Part shown: piece after piece, positions 4,405 to 5,059 of the stretch
Numbering within the stretch: the stretch's first letter is position 1
Layout: each line of letters opens with the position of its first letter
Assembly: GCA_947625565.1 (NCBI GenBank)
Contig: CANQOU010000095.1
Span: 1 to 5,059 of the forward strand
Origin: an uncultured Clostridia bacterium
GTDB taxonomy: Bacteria > Bacillota > Clostridia > TANB77 > CAG-508
Direction: 5' to 3'
Length of the DNA stretch: 5,059 nt
The notes under the pieces: generated by a model
Databases searched by the model: none
The model's input: only the letters and a program-made list of their open reading frames with translations
Told to the model about the DNA's origin: nothing
Program-made: the position numbers and the translations under genes

Positions 4405-5059
4405 TTATAGAGTGTTTACATCCTTTATTTCTACATCTACATAAAAATGATGCACTATTTGTTCTGCATTTTGTCCTTGTTTTGCTAGACTATCTGCACC
4501 TGTCTGGCTCATACCAACACCATGTCCATAGCCTTTTACTTTAAATATTATTTTATTATCTTGTCTCGTTATTTCAAAATTAGCAGATTTTAATCCCAAA
4601 ATAGTTCTTGTTTCTACACCAGATAGATTATGATTTCCAAACTTTACAGTTTTTACTCTCCCACTTTCTGTATATTCCATTATTTTTATATCCTCATTAT
4701 TTGAAAAATCTATTTGAATATTTGCGTATTTTTCTTTTAATTTATTTAATAGTTCTTCTTGTGTATAACTTACTTCAGATGCATATTGCGTATATGCATC
4801 TTCACCTGATGTTTCTACAACCTGCAGATATGGATATCCTCCTCCACCCCATACATTGATAGGTATTTCAGTTTTTCCTCCACTATTAGAATGAAAAAAA
4901 GCATTTATTGGACTAGAATTATATGTAATTACTTTTCCTTTTGTTTCATTTACTGCCTCTGTAATTTTTTTCCAATTTTCTTCTCTTTTGTCCTCTTCCC
5001 ATCTAGCAAATCTATCTTCTTTTGAAATCCATGCTTGACAACAGCTACTACTGTCACAA
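4405..5059 (-). CDS. spoIID: stage II sporulation protein SpoIID, C-terminal part (partial)
   Basis: SpoIID is a mother-cell membrane-anchored lytic transglycosylase that, with SpoIIM and SpoIIP, drives membrane migration during engulfment. The window holds the last 217 residues; the frame is open to the right edge, so the start, membrane anchor and catalytic Glu lie outside. Numbering from the first full codon, CDSSSCCQAW (1-10) corresponds to the clostridial zinc-site segment, FHSNSGGKTE (55-64) and VWGGGGYPYL (69-78) are SpoIID signatures, and GYGHGVGMSQTGA (176-188) with HHFY (203-206) form the conserved end. An internal ATG at 4680 is not the gene start, since the conserved motifs continue upstream of it. 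The stop codon at 4405 is 72 bp before spoIIQ. Family members such as the amidase enhancer LytB share the domain; the adjacent spoIIQ favours SpoIID. Confidence 0.95.
   Translation of the reverse strand, partial: CDSSSCCQAWISKEDRFARWEEDKREENWKKITEAVNETKGKVITYNSSPINAFFHSNSGGKTEIPINVWGGGGYPYLQVVETSGEDAYTQYASEVSYTQEELLNKLKEKYANIQIDFSNNEDIKIMEYTESGRVKTVKFGNHNLSGVETRTILGLKSANFEITRQDNKIIFKVKGYGHGVGMSQTGADSLAKQGQNAEQIVHHFYVDVEIKDVNTL

Noticed and set aside
1..5059. CRISPR array, insertion sequence, tRNA, rRNA, riboswitch or phage genes
   Set aside because: No spaced direct repeats, transposase motifs, terminal inverted repeats or conserved RNA sequences were found on reading both strands.

Overview
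The window looks like the chromosome of a low-GC, endospore-forming member of the Clostridia. It is very AT-rich: a hand count gives about 23% GC over 1561-1860. Shine-Dalgarno sites are strong (AAGGAGG type), and the right end carries two sporulation genes, spoIID and spoIIQ, in the adjacent order known from clostridia. I cannot name the genus.

Layout. On the minus strand, read from right to left, are: the C-terminal part of spoIID (4405-5059, start outside the window); spoIIQ, a LytM/M23-type protein (3442-4332); a two-domain nucleoside (uridine-like) kinase (1239-2882); a 54-residue one-helix membrane protein (1014-1178); rpmE, ribosomal protein L31 (731-931); and the N-terminal half of miaB (1-634, end outside the window). 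The only plus-strand gene is a 125-residue unknown protein (3023-3400). It lies between the kinase promoter and a symmetrical terminator that it shares with spoIIQ.

Promoters. Five sigma-A-like promoters with 17-bp spacers can be read. They precede the kinase, the plus-strand orphan (back to back with the kinase promoter), the 54-residue protein (perfect TTGACA-17-TATAAT, starting at the base after the kinase stop codon), rpmE (extended -10) and miaB. The spoIID-spoIIQ gap holds a good match to the forespore sigma-F consensus. This fits the known biology, in which spoIIQ is a forespore gene and spoIID a mother-cell gene.

How the genes relate. SpoIID and SpoIIQ both act in engulfment of the forespore: SpoIID as a peptidoglycan hydrolase in the mother cell, SpoIIQ as the forespore half of the SpoIIQ-SpoIIIAH channel/zipper. 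The left part is housekeeping: nucleotide salvage, a ribosomal protein and tRNA modification, with a promoter for nearly every gene. The least explained items are the plus-strand orphan, which is clearly richer in GC (about 37% by hand count) and may be a degenerate CheY-like receiver, and the 54-residue membrane protein. I see no CRISPR array, transposon, tRNA, rRNA or riboswitch, and no stretch over 300 bases lacks a gene. I found no clear evidence of a new multi-gene system.
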